From: Buddleja alternifolia
Taxonomy: Eukaryota; Streptophyta; Magnoliopsida; Lamiales; Scrophulariaceae
Assembly: GCA_019426215.1 (NCBI GenBank)
Contig: CM033393.1
Coordinates: forward strand, 21,392,591 to 21,456,590
Reading direction: 5' to 3'
Length of the DNA stretch: 64,000 nucleotides
In this document: in pieces, positions 1 through 10,363 of the stretch
Layout of the letters: every line of letters begins with the position of its first letter
How positions within the stretch are numbered: the stretch's first letter is position 1
The notes under the pieces: generated by a model
Database searches by the model: none
Seen by the model: the letters and a program-made list of their open reading frames with translations, nothing else
Told to the model about the DNA's origin: nothing
Program-made: the position numbers and the translations under genes

Positions 1-2129
1 CGAAATGATGTCAAACATTCCGAGTGATATCATCCGCTGATTAATTCATTTGATTACATATTGTGTTGAACAATATTAAATGTGATTTAATATTTAATAA
101 TGGATGATGTAATCATGTTAGAGGAATTTGAGCATGTGATATAATATTTAATTACTATATTTTATCTTTATGCATGCTTACGATTACTTTATTTTGGTAC
201 GCATCTATGAAGTAATTGTTTAGTAGTTTTCTTTCGGCTTATGAATAAATGCAATAAGTGTGATTCTTCACTATGTTTGACAATCTTTAGTATAAAAAGT
301 CTAATCACAATAAATGAAGAAATGTATCATTTAAATAGTTGATTTAAATTGATTACATGTTCTTTTCATTTGATAGTGACTTTATATAAAGAAGTCAATT
401 TTGTGTTAAGAATAATTATTGTATTTTAGAGTTGTAGCCTACAATTTCACCGTCAAAGTGAAATAATTGTTGAGGCTAAACTAGTCGTGGTTTCATTTAA
501 GCGAAAGAAAATCGAGTCTAATTTTAAGAAACTAAGATAGACAATGTGGAACGTCGTCACTATGAACCTACAAGGTTTAAAAGTGAGAATTTTTCCGAAT
601 GTTTCATATTATGAAACGTGTTTTCCGAAGAGAGAAATGTGGATGACATATTGTACAAGGTACACAACTTGGTCAAGAATAAAGGATGTTAATTGTTGGA
701 GTAAGATCGTGAAAGTCGATCAAATGTCTGAAATTAAATCCGAGAAAATGACTTTAAGGATATAGACAATTTGGTAAAACCAAATTATAGTTGGTGTATT
801 GACAATAGTCGAAATAAGGATAAGGAAAAAATTGTTCCGAGTGGACAACCCTAAGAGTGGTAACTCAAACCACGTTGATAGTGGTTAATCGTAAATGATC
901 CGAACCACACAAAATGTGCGTGATCGTCAAGACAAACCAAGCTAGGAAAATGGTGGGTGATTAAATCACTAAACCAAGCTAGGCAAATGGTGGGTGGTCG
1001 GACCTCATGCTCCTGACTGTAGTATCTGATGCCAATTATGGCGGATAACTAAGCGAATGGTGGGTCGACACCGGTGCTAGACATACATCCAAGCTGAAAA
1101 GACAGAAGTATTGAGTATCAAGAGTAATCGATCTAATGACCTTTTAAAAGCATTGACTAGAGTTCGTAGATATCTGAAATATGCTATGAACTGTGATTAC
1201 TTTATAGGATATATCTGAGTGTACCGATAGAATACACTGAGGAAAAATAGATATTCTTTATTGGTTAGATTTTGTGCCACCTATTCCGATACATTGTACA
1301 ATATAGTCGACAGTCGGAAGGGCACAAAGTAGCATGTAAAATGGTAGTCTCGACATATACATCGAAGACATAAAACCATTAAGCAGTTGATCTTCAGTGG
1401 CATTTTCTCTATTGATTGAGTAAAATTAAACGAGAACTTATGGATCCAAATGTATGCCTAAAAAGATCAAATATACTGGCTATCGAGGGGAATGAGATTA
1501 AATCCTACATCTTAAGAATCGACATAGCGGTAACCCAACCATGTTGATTGGAGATCCCAAGATCTTGGTTCAAAAGGGACAACTAAGTTATGAAAATTCA
1601 GTGTCGCACTTGAGGAGTTTTAAATAATCTCCTACTCATTCCTAGGATAGAACAAGTGCAAAACCTGCAGAGTGTAGGTAAGGTTAAGCTAAAAGCTTTT
1701 AATGATTCCTATACTATCTCAAAGGGTGATGAGACGTAACAAAGTGGAGTATGGCAGGGTACTCTTGATAGGAGTGTCACCTATATAAGTGTGAAGTGAG
1801 GGCCACTTCAAATGTTAGACATTAACATTAAACACTAATGAATCCAAGATGTGTTCCACGGCCAAAACGGACACAACAGTGAGAACAAATAACTTTGTTA
1901 GAGAAGCTATTGTGTGTGTATCATTGTCTTGGTTTACACAAAACGCTGACAAGTTCAAGACATCACGTTCACTGCCCAACAAGTAAATTCGATGGTATTA
2001 CACTAAGGAAGGTTCAAAGCAAAAAACTACCTCTCCTGATGCAATAGCTTTTCGCCCGAACTATCTCAGCGTCTACATAGTCTGCATTAGCGTCTGCATA
2101 GTCTGCATTTGTATCAATTTCATTCATGG
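1..2129 (+). mobile_element. Decayed Ty1/copia internal remnant
   Basis: No intact gene is present. A copia aspartic-protease motif can be read at 1058-1084 (residues WWVDTGARH, matching the usual WWVDSGATRH form). About 65 bp downstream, at roughly 1148-1195, there is a short match to the conserved stretch before RNase H (residues ALTRVRRYLKY). Integrase and most of RT are absent between them, so this is an internally deleted copia. The sequence at about 1530-1800 looks like the untranslated 3' region of such elements. The first ~1 kb has no recognisable coding signal. At about 2080-2115 a short GTCTGCATTAGCGTCTGCATA-like tandem repeat occurs. Confidence 0.5.
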
Positions 2130-3400
2130 TGGGTACTGGTGGAAATCTTGATTGAGTAAATCGTGTTTTAGCTCAAATTAATCTATGTTTCACATGTTAG
2201 AGATTTAAGTGAAGTGAATTTCACATGTTAAAAGTGGAATGTTTTTGGCTCAAATTAATCTACGTTTCGAGTAGATAAATTTCGAGTATTTAATTACTCA
2301 ATTCCGATTTAGGGTGAATGAGAAATTAATTAATAAAATATGTCACTTAAAATGTAGTTTTTAATTGGAATCAACGAATCGATATGAACATACATGATTA
2401 AATGATCAAATTCATACGATCGACGGCCAAGATAGTATGGGAAATGGTTCATTTAGTTCGAGGATTAAAGTGTTCAAATTGAAAAGTTGAGGGACCAATT
2501 TGAAAGGATCTATTTGATCAAGATTCAAAGTTTTGGGGTCAATTTGAAAGTTCTAGAAAGTCAGGGGCTGAATTGCACAACAATGGTGCAACCGCCCGCA
2601 CCAGATTATTGCCCAGCTGAGCGAGCGTGGGATTGGCTGTTGAGCGGGTGCACGGTACACCCGCCCACATTGGATCCGCGCTCCTGCCAGGGGGTGTTTC
2701 ACAACAGGTGCGACTTTTGGGGTCGAATTGCACTTTCGGAAAAGCTACTTTCAGGGGACTTTTCATCCAATAGTCACACCTTTTGGGCCCTTCTGCAATG
2801 TACAAAAAGTTGCAACTTTTAACCCAAAACTCTTCATTCTCTATAAATAGACCCCCATATTTTGAGATTAAAAACACCATAATCATATTATCTTCTCCTT
2901 TCTTCTCTTAAATACTATTTTGAGTATTTTGAGAATTCTTTGGATATTCCTAAATATTAATTTAATATTTGGAGAATACTTTTGCATATTAAATGTCTAG
3001 ATATGTATTTGATTCATCATAGTCCATCGAGAGAGTTTGGAACAAAGTTTGTTCGTAGAGTATCGAAGTTTGTAGTGCTATTACTTCTTTACTAAGTCGT
3101 TGAATCTTGGAAAACGATTGCCAAATCCTGAAAGCACCGTGAGCGGGGCAATTTCGTTTCAAAGATAAAGTGTAGAACATTTGCCTCGACTTTGAAATCG
3201 TTCTTGAAGATACTAAGCCCGAGTAGGCTCACAGATATTTTTCTGACATATATTACACGCACAGATGAATGACAAGTGTATTCACGTGCAGTTAAAATGT
3301 GAAGAGAGAAAATCTGAAAGTTCTCTCTTAACATCCTAACCGCTCGTGTATATACTTGTCATGCATTTGTGCGTATAATAGGAAGTGTAACACAAATGTG
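2130..3400 (+). mobile_element. Probable LTR of the left copia remnant
   Basis: Non-coding sequence following the copia remnant. A TATA box (CTATAAATAGACC) lies near 2840-2852, followed by a pyrimidine-rich leader (TCTTCTCCTTTCTTCTC). This is the layout of an LTR U3-R-U5. An imperfect direct repeat (GCTCAAATTAATCTA, at about 2171 and 2252) lies in the U3-like part. The exact ends are not defined and no second LTR copy is in the window. The open frames here (2487-2822 and others) are not supported as genes. Confidence 0.35.
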
Positions 3401-3548
3401 TAACAAAAAATCCGGATTGCCTTTGTCTAGAATCAAATCAAAGTCCTCTTACATGCAGATAGTTGACAGACAAGTTCAAAGAGTTCCTTCGGTTGCACAT
3501 CCGTTTGTTCTTTCAGTTAACTTCTTTAGTTGGCTGAAAATATTTGAG

Positions 3549-4531
3549 TTAATACCTATGATACACGGACACGGATAGGGGAAATACGAGTACGATACAA
3601 TACGGATACAGGATACATGATTTTCCAAAATTTTAGGATACGATATGCCGGGAATACGACGATATAGATATTTATATATATATATATATATATATAAACT
3701 TGAATTTTTTACAATCCACTAAATGAAGTCACATAACCATTCATACTTATAGATGAAGATGCTATTATAATAATTAGTTAATTACTGAACGTATAAAAAA
3801 TCCATAATCGATAATCATAACTATTGAAATTTTATTCTACACACCAATTAAGTGACTCTAAAACTTTATCAAGATTTTTCTGGAACAATATTACAAGACA
3901 GAAATACAAGGCTCAATTTATATTATTGAATATTACTAAAAGTAAAAGAGTGTTTATTGTTTATACTCAACACAATAACAAAATATTTAATATCATTGAA
4001 AATTGTGAACAAATATCAAAATCCTAATTAAATTACTTGAAGAGTTCTCGAAAAACTGAATGGTGAAATTCAAAAGGAGTCTAGAAGACGGAATACTCAC
4101 ATTTACAAGACGAAGACGGATTTCTACCGCATATTGGGTATCGCAGTTGTAGAGCAGAAGACGGATGAGGTTTTTTTTCTCTATTCTCGTTTCTATTTTT
4201 TTCCAATTAATCGTGGATGTTTTTGTTAAATTATTATAGTAATAAGTTTTTACTTTTGAATTTTGAATTTTGACCCAAAAAGTATTTCATAATATCAAAA
4301 AATACCCCTGCCATATCCGATGCTTCCCGGATACTTCTAATTTTCGTATCGGATTCCGTATCCAATTTTTTTTATTTCCGGATACTTTAAAACAGTATCC
4401 AATACGTATCCACCCCTTATCCGATACGTATCCACCCCCTATCCGATACATATCCATTACCGTATCCAGTACGAGTACGATATTGCACGGGGTCATTTTT
4501 AGGAGTATTCGTGCATCCGAAGTTATTACCT
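3549..4531. mobile_element. Candidate non-autonomous DNA transposon, GATACG-rich inverted ends
   Basis: The two ends hold the same GATACG/GTATCC-rich vocabulary in opposite orientation: left 3558-3660, right about 4310-4522. Both include a GAGTACGATA-like core, and GATATGCCGGG on the left against GATATGGCAGGGG in the reverse complement of the right. The outermost bases form an imperfect terminal inverted repeat (10 of 14 match). Near-identical 9-mers flank it, TTAATACCT (3549-3557) and TTATTACCT (4523-4531), consistent with a 9-bp target duplication carrying one mutation. The interior is AT-rich with no transposase. The superfamily is uncertain: the duplication length suits a MULE, 8 bp would suit hAT. 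Confidence 0.4.
3673..3696. repeat. (TA)n microsatellite
   Basis: Uninterrupted TA dinucleotide run inside the candidate GATACG element. Confidence 0.9.
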
Positions 4532-4555
4532 ACTCTCTTCTCTACTTACACTATA

Positions 4556-4592
<37 letters not shown>

Positions 4593-5144
4593 TCTCTCTT
4601 TCAACCAAGTTCTATTGTATTGACAGAACATGCATGTCCATTATTCTTTCACTCATGTGAACTCGCCAATTAATAATCACTCTATATACACATAATAAAA
4701 CTTCACTTTCTAAAGATAGCTAGCTGGTGGGCGTACGTATTATGATCATGAGTGTGAGAAAATTTGTATTACACCATCATAAAAGAACATAGATGTCCAA
4801 AGAGGGAGGGGGCCAAAACCAGAAGAACAAAAGAGAAAAGGACTCCACACGCGCGTGCGTTGTATTAATAAAGATCTCACTAGGAAAACACAAAGAGAAG
4901 ACTAAAAAGAAACAAGAACAAGAACAATGATGTTTTTCTGGGCTAACTTAGCTGTTCATTTGCATACTACTCTCATTAGCTATATGTATATATACCCAGA
5001 AATAACATAACAAATTTCGATTTCATGTGCACTATTGGATACCAGAATAAATTGCCAAGGCAGAGCAGAAAGACCAATACTCTGCTTCTTGTAGTCTACA
5101 TATCATCAAATATATATATATATATATATATATATTATGGTTAA
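4532..5144. other. 3' flank of the WOX gene, no gene seen
   Basis: AT-rich non-coding sequence between the candidate DNA element and the WOX stop codon, with (AT)n runs at about 4559-4588 and 5111-5135. Part of it should be the 3' UTR of the minus-strand WOX gene. I could not place a poly(A) site with confidence. Confidence 0.5.
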
Positions 5145-7523
5145 TTATCCAGTCATGTTGTAGTCATCTTGTTGCAAATTATAAGGATTATAGTTCCCAG
5201 CTGGAACTTCCATCTTTCCTATCAACTGCTCCATTCCTGCGATTGAAGCATGTACATGAGTAAAGTACGTATATATATATATACCCAAATTAAAGATATG
5301 GCTTTCTTCCTACCTATAACCTACCTAGAACATTTTTCCTATATATTGTGGCACATCCGTATTATTGTTTGGATAATGAGTAATTATCATCAGATCATCT
5401 TCTCTTGGTTGCTCTTTTCTACTAATCTTTCTCTACTTTGTACATCTCTACTAATATATTTGAGCTTCCACACCTAACTGATAATATACTAACACCACCC
5501 CAAAAGCTTTCTTTATTTTTTAGGGAAAATACAACTACTAGATTGTGATGCTTTCAGTTATTTGTTGGGGGGGGGGGGGGGGGGCAAATGTCACTAACAG
5601 CCCCCCTTAGTTTTACCTTTATATCACTATGATTCTTAAGGTCCAATTGTTACCCTGTTGTTCCTAAAGTTTAATTTATGTTTCAATTTTGTCCTTCTGG
5701 CCATGTTTGTAGATTTTAGCCGGATTGCGGAGCATGTACACCTCAGATCCCATTTTTTAGGGGCAAATGTGAGGTGCACATGCTCTTGTTGTTAGACATA
5801 TAGGGTACACAATTCATCCAAAATCCACTGGAAAATGACCCAAAAGACGAAAGTGAAACACAAACTAAACTTTAAGGATGGTAGAATAACATTTGGTAAA
5901 AAAGGGGTAATATTTGGTATTTTAAGCACCAAATTGATACGACGGTGAAAGTTGAGTGACGATTATCCTTTGTTGTGACTATATATGTATATGTGTGAGA
6001 GAGAGAGAGACATAGGCAATGGGGCAAAGCATATAAGAAAAGTGTAATCATATACGGAAAGAAATACGTACTTGGATTGGGTAACGTAGTTGGAAAGAAG
6101 GGCATTTGGCCAAAAGTGTCACCATACTTTGAGGTACCTTGTTCATTTGGGTGAAAACAAAGGTCCTGATCATTTGTTGAAGTGAGGATGTGTGGCTGAG
6201 ATTTTGTGTCACTGGGTTTAGGTGACTCCACCTCTGTGTCCACTTCGGATTGATCACCATTGTTACTAGTATTGTTTGCTTGTTGCTTCCTCTTTGATCT
6301 GGCGCGCCTATTTTGGAACCAGTTATAAACATTAGTTTCAGAAATGTTGCCATGTTGAGATAACTCAGTGGTTATTTCTTTGATCTTCTGCTTGCTTGGT
6401 GTTCCAATGCCTTGATCAAATATGCGTTCTAGAATCTGAAGCTGCATCGGTGTTGGTGTCCATCGCTGTCTTCCACTCATTTTATGCCCACCACATGTTA
6501 TTAGAGGGTCACAATACAGATTCCCCAATCGAACTCCTGAATTCCATTCATACAAAATTAACAAATTTAATTATTATTATTAGTAACCATTAATTACAAC
6601 CACAACATACCATAATTCAAAGTATCAACCGCTATCTCATAATATCGAATCATATCTATTATTCTCTGAGTTTATATGTATTGCCGATAATATCGAATCA
6701 TATCTATTATTCTCTGAGTTTATATGTATTGCCGATTCTATTGTTGATACTATCAGCTGTATCAAGATATTAATATCGATAATAATGGGAATCTCAAATA
6801 TTATTTCCAATAATGAAATTTCCATGTATATTATGAAAATATACGTTGTAAAATCATCTAGTGGATGTATAATTACATGTGATTTAATTATTCTATTATA
6901 AATTTAGTTTCCACAACAACACTAGTTTAAAGTTAATTATATCTAATAATGCAATATTTTCTGAAAAATGTACCAATGAGTGAAAATCTATGTTACTTGT
7001 ACTTTTTTTGTAATTTTTCACAAAAAAAAAAAAAATTATAAAAAAACTAGCATCGCGCTTGTTTCTTGCAGCCCGATAATATTCGGACACACTGCGACCA
7101 CCGATACAAAACAATACATATTATCTATAGCCGACACCGCGACTTTACAACAAGGAAGTTAGAGTAGCAATGAAATGTTCAATTATCAGAAAGATAAAGC
7201 AGAAGAAAAAGAAATAGTAAAGTGGAATATAAACATTAATAAATAAAAATATTAAATCATCGTTTATACTCTTATATAATTTCAATATATCCACCAATAT
7301 ATGAAAAGGATAATGTGTAATTAATAATACCAGCGAGATCGTTCTGTGACGTGAGCGATTTGTGCAACTCAACAAGCTGTTCACATATAGTGGCGTAAAC
7401 GGCTATCTGCTTGCGGAGGACTTCCATTTGCTCGTCTGTCATCACCTTCACAAACATCCCTCCGCCGCCGCCGCCGCCATTCATCTCCTCCGCCTGTTGC
7501 GGCGGTTGCTTTTCCCACTCCAT
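5145..7523 (-). CDS. WOX13: WUSCHEL-related homeobox transcription factor, WOX13 clade
   Basis: A plant homeodomain transcription factor acting in the nucleus. Exons read on the minus strand: exon 1 7523-7331, exon 2 6536-6072, exon 3 5236-5145. All junctions are GT-AG (donors GTATTA and GTACGT; acceptors TTCAG and CGCAG) and the total of 750 bp gives 249 residues plus stop with no interruption. Exon 1 encodes the clade-typical N-terminus, a Gly run followed by [10 protein letters not shown] and a segment ending SQNDLAG. Exon 2 carries the homeodomain at about residues 87-149, with RQRWTPTP at its start and the helix-3 signature [17 protein letters not shown]. An acidic ESEV/TEVES-like tract and a DLCF motif follow. 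Exon 3 ends in DDYNMTG, like the short C-terminal tail of WOX13 proteins. The family is known for roles in replum, fruit and root development and in cell-fate control; the role here is inferred from family only. The symbol denotes the clade, not proven orthology. It is the only intact host gene in the window. Confidence 0.93.
5567..5584. repeat. 18-G homopolymer in WOX intron 2
   Basis: A run of 18 consecutive G residues in intron 2 (5237-6071), read as a C tract in the transcript. The rest of the intron is AT-rich with a short GA repeat near 5997-6011. The run length may be imprecise because such runs are error-prone in sequencing. Confidence 0.8.
6641..6736. repeat. Two-copy 48-bp tandem repeat in WOX intron 1
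   Basis: Two consecutive 48-bp units (6641-6688 and 6689-6736), each beginning AATATCGAATCATATC and ending TTGCCGAT, that look identical by eye. They lie in intron 1 (6537-7330), which also holds an A-rich run near 7020-7045. Recent duplication is implied by the identity. Confidence 0.85.
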
Positions 7524-8821
7524 TAATATTCAACACTAAACTTGCCTTTCCTTTCTTCTGCTCTAAACCTTTTAATTTTGTTGGTATAGAAAAGACAACA
7601 CCAAAAAGGTAACGACAAAGTAAAGCAAATGAGTCAACAAGGCAATAATGCGTGTGTATGTATATGTAAATGTATGTATGTATGTATATATAGAGGAGGA
7701 TAGGTTAGTAAGGACAAAGAATACTCATGTGCGTAGAGAATAGAATGTCACATTTTCTAACTTCATTCCCCCCGAAATTAACGGTGAGTGGTCTAATTGG
7801 AATCAAAATTCGGTGCCCCATGTCCAAGGTATGGTTGAGATTGAAATATCTAATTCTTTTTTTTTTTTGCAGCAAATGCATTCAATCACAAGGCCCATGT
7901 ATTCCTTAATTTGGGATCTTGATTAATATTGGAAATTCTGTTAATCTAACTAGTAAAAATATCATACTACGTTTATTTTAATTTTTAGTATGAAATTTTG
8001 AGTAATTTATAAATGGATTATAGACATATAAATTTAAGCTTGATGGTAATAAGATGAAATCTGTAATTTGAAATTTTTACTATGTTAATGAAATATTTAA
8101 TTTGATAGTAATTCAAAACCAAATATAACACGGAATTGTATACTATTTTTTATTTATATTCTTAATTAATTTATTCAGTTAATATTTTTATTTTTATATT
8201 AGTTTATTCAATAACATAGGCACTTAGCTTTTATTTTATGTTGATATTATTAGAAAAATAAATGACAGTTAATCTTATAGTCATTTTGTAATCAAGGTAT
8301 TTCATAAATATCAAAGAATAATATATCACTCATATCCAATTTGATTAGAAAATTGCGTACTTACACTTATTGTTCTTTTACATTATAATATTTTCCTTGA
8401 AAGCTTTTTAGTTCTATTGTCTGACATATGTGATAAAAGATCCCAACTAAGAAAAGGATACAGTTAGCTTACTAGTTACATTTTTTTAATCTTTGTGATA
8501 GCTAATTGCATTCCTATTTTTGTTATATCTAATTGGACTTGTTCCGTCAATTTTTTTGGTGTAAATTGCACTTTAAATAGTAAACTAGTGTTTAGGTACA
8601 TTAGTGCTTAAAGTTAGATAAGCTTCTATGCATTCAAAAGGTACATAAAAGTACATAGGGGTATAGATAAAACCACACAATCCTCCTTAACCGCTCAAAC
8701 CTTATTTAAAATTATTAAATAAAAGTGGCGGGTTTAAAATATTGCAACCTGCGACTTTTAGGTCTGGTGGTGGGTTTAATAATTATAACCCGCTTGACGC
8801 ATAACCCTACCACTAATTGTA
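7524..8821. other. Upstream region of WOX gene, no gene seen
   Basis: AT-rich intergenic DNA holding the presumed WOX promoter (minus strand) and extending to the target duplication of the MULE. I see no coding potential and no clear transposon ends in it. Confidence 0.6.
7683..7692 (-). promoter_or_regulatory. Candidate TATA box of the WOX gene
   Basis: On the minus strand this reads TCTATATATA, about 160 bp upstream of the WOX start codon. It leaves a plausible 5' UTR of roughly 130 bp rich in pyrimidine runs. A tetranucleotide GTAT/TGTA repeat lies beside it. Position and motif only. Confidence 0.4.
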
Positions 8822-8831
8822 TATGTCACAA
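8822..8831. repeat. MULE target-site duplication, left copy
   Basis: TATGTCACAA immediately before the MULE terminus; an identical copy follows the right terminus. Confidence 0.93.
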
Positions 8832-8914
8832 GGGAAAATTAAATAAATAATACAAATTTAAAAGAAAAATCAGAAAATAGAATGAAAAAAGTGGGAAGTA
8901 GAAAATAGCACGTT

Positions 8915-9093
8915 ACGACATATCACATGTCGTCTCAGTGCTGCTCACGTAATAATAATTTTTTTTAATTGTTATGTGAGACGACATGCCACGACATGCT
9001 ACATGTCGTCTCACGCGGTCAGTCAGGCGTGTCAGCTGACACGGCTGACAGTGAACAGTAAGACGGCATGCAGCATGCCGTGTCACTGTTCAC
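8915..9093. repeat. Palindrome cluster in left MULE TIR
   Basis: Successive inverted repeats: ACGACAT/ATGTCGT at 8915-8933; GTGAGACGACATG/CATGTCGTCTCAC with a 13-bp loop at 8976-9014; a GTCAG-CGTGTCAG/CTGACACG-CTGAC hairpin at about 9022-9049; and a ~43-bp imperfect palindrome centred on the A between GGCATGC and GCATGCC (about 9050-9093). No protein is encoded. Confidence 0.88.
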
Positions 9094-9109
9094 TTTATTA
9101 TTTTTTTCT

Positions 9110-9311
9110 TCAGGCCTCGGTGAATCTTCTCCCTTATTTCTTTCTTTCTCCTCTTCTTCTTCTTCTCTTTCTTCTTCTTCTTTCTCCTCTTCTTCTTCTT
9201 CCTCCTCAACCTCAAATTTTACAGCGAAAATTTGTATAATTTTAAGACGAAAAGAGTTTGAAAAATCGAACACATTCTCCTCTCTATCTCTTTCTCAACC
9301 AAGAACGAAAG
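9110..9311 (+). promoter_or_regulatory. Candidate promoter/5'-UTR exon of the PMD gene in left TIR
   Basis: A TTCTTC-rich leader ends at a good donor (GAAAG|GTATAA, exon end 9311). The next acceptor directly before the PMD start codon is AAATGCAG (10355-10362). This gives a 5'-UTR intron of about 1.05 kb lying mainly in TIR repeats. The mirror copy in the right TIR has the same leader and donor. Inferred by eye, without transcript data. Confidence 0.5.
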
Positions 9312-10363
9312 GTATAATTTTAATTTTATTAATTTTAGAATGTATATATTTTTATTGTAATTTATGATTCAAAAATTGAATTTGTAATAGTAAAATCATT
9401 TTTTTAACTATAATTTTTGCATTATTTCGTATAATTCTGAAAATTTTCGTATAATTATTGATATAATTTTTGGTATGATTTTTATGAGTTTTTGGTGTAC
9501 TTTTTGGTATAATGTTAGAATTTGTTTTGAATTGTTTGGTATAATGTTGTATAATTTTGGATCGTTGAGATTTATTTTTGATTTTTAGGTATAATGTCCA
9601 TTTTTAATGCTCTTTTTAAATTAGACCAAATAATTCTTGTATTGTTACAATGTTGAAATTGGTTGGTATAATTGTTGAATTAGTAAATTGATTTTTTATT
9701 TTTAGTGTTATTTTGGAATTATTTAGTATAATATTTGAATTTTTGGTATAATATTGAAAATGTTAGGTATAGTTGAAATGTTTGGTATAATTTGTATGTT
9801 TAGTGTTTAATTTTGAATTGTTAGGTTTTTATTGTAGATGGTTGGTTTAATTTCGAATTGTTTGGTATAAGTTCGAATTAATAGGCTTAATTTTGTGTAG
9901 TTAGATTTTTTTTCCGAATAAGTAGGTATATTTTGTAATTGTTTAGTATAATGTTTGAATTTATAGTAATAATTTTGAATTTTTAGGTTCGATTTCGAGT
10001 TGCTAGGTTTAACTTAGAATTGTTGGGTATAAATACTTTGATTGGCTTAATTTGGAGTAGTTAACTTTAATTTTGGATTAATTGCCCAATTTTGGAAATG
10101 TTTGATACAATGTTCGAATTAGTTGGAATAATTTTTGAATTGTTTGGTATAATATGAATGTATAGGTTTGATTTTGAATTGTTTGGTATATTTACGAGTG
10201 ATTAGGTTTAATTTCGAATTGGATTATTTGTTTTGTAAACTTTCAAATATTACGTTTAATTTAGAGTAGTTGGATTGGTAGTTTAAATTATTATGTTTAA
10301 ATATTAAGTGTAACTTATATCGTACAATGTAAATTAACATTCTTGTGGATATATAAATGCAGA

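Larger units (their letters stand above)
8832..9985 (+). repeat. Left terminal inverted repeat of the MULE
   Basis: Inverted partner of 31440-32451, with substitutions and small indels. Order from the outer end: AT-rich terminus, palindrome cluster (8915-9093), pyrimidine-rich leader (about 9110-9300), splice-donor-like AAAGGTATAA (9308-9317), then a long stretch of short degenerate GGTATAATnTTGAATT-like repeats. Homology to the other side fades near 9985; similar AT-rich repeats continue to about 10340. Confidence 0.88.

Noticed and set aside
2487..2886. Two overlapping open frames of about 110 codons on opposite strands
   Set aside because: Located in LTR-like U3 sequence with a TATA box; no recognisable protein features.
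4270..4623. 117-codon open frame
   Set aside because: Made of GTATCC-rich transposon end and an AT microsatellite.
9019..9367. Open frames with Glu-rich or Ser-rich runs in the left TIR
   Set aside because: They translate the TTCTTC leader and palindromes; the mirrored TIR lacks an equivalent frame.
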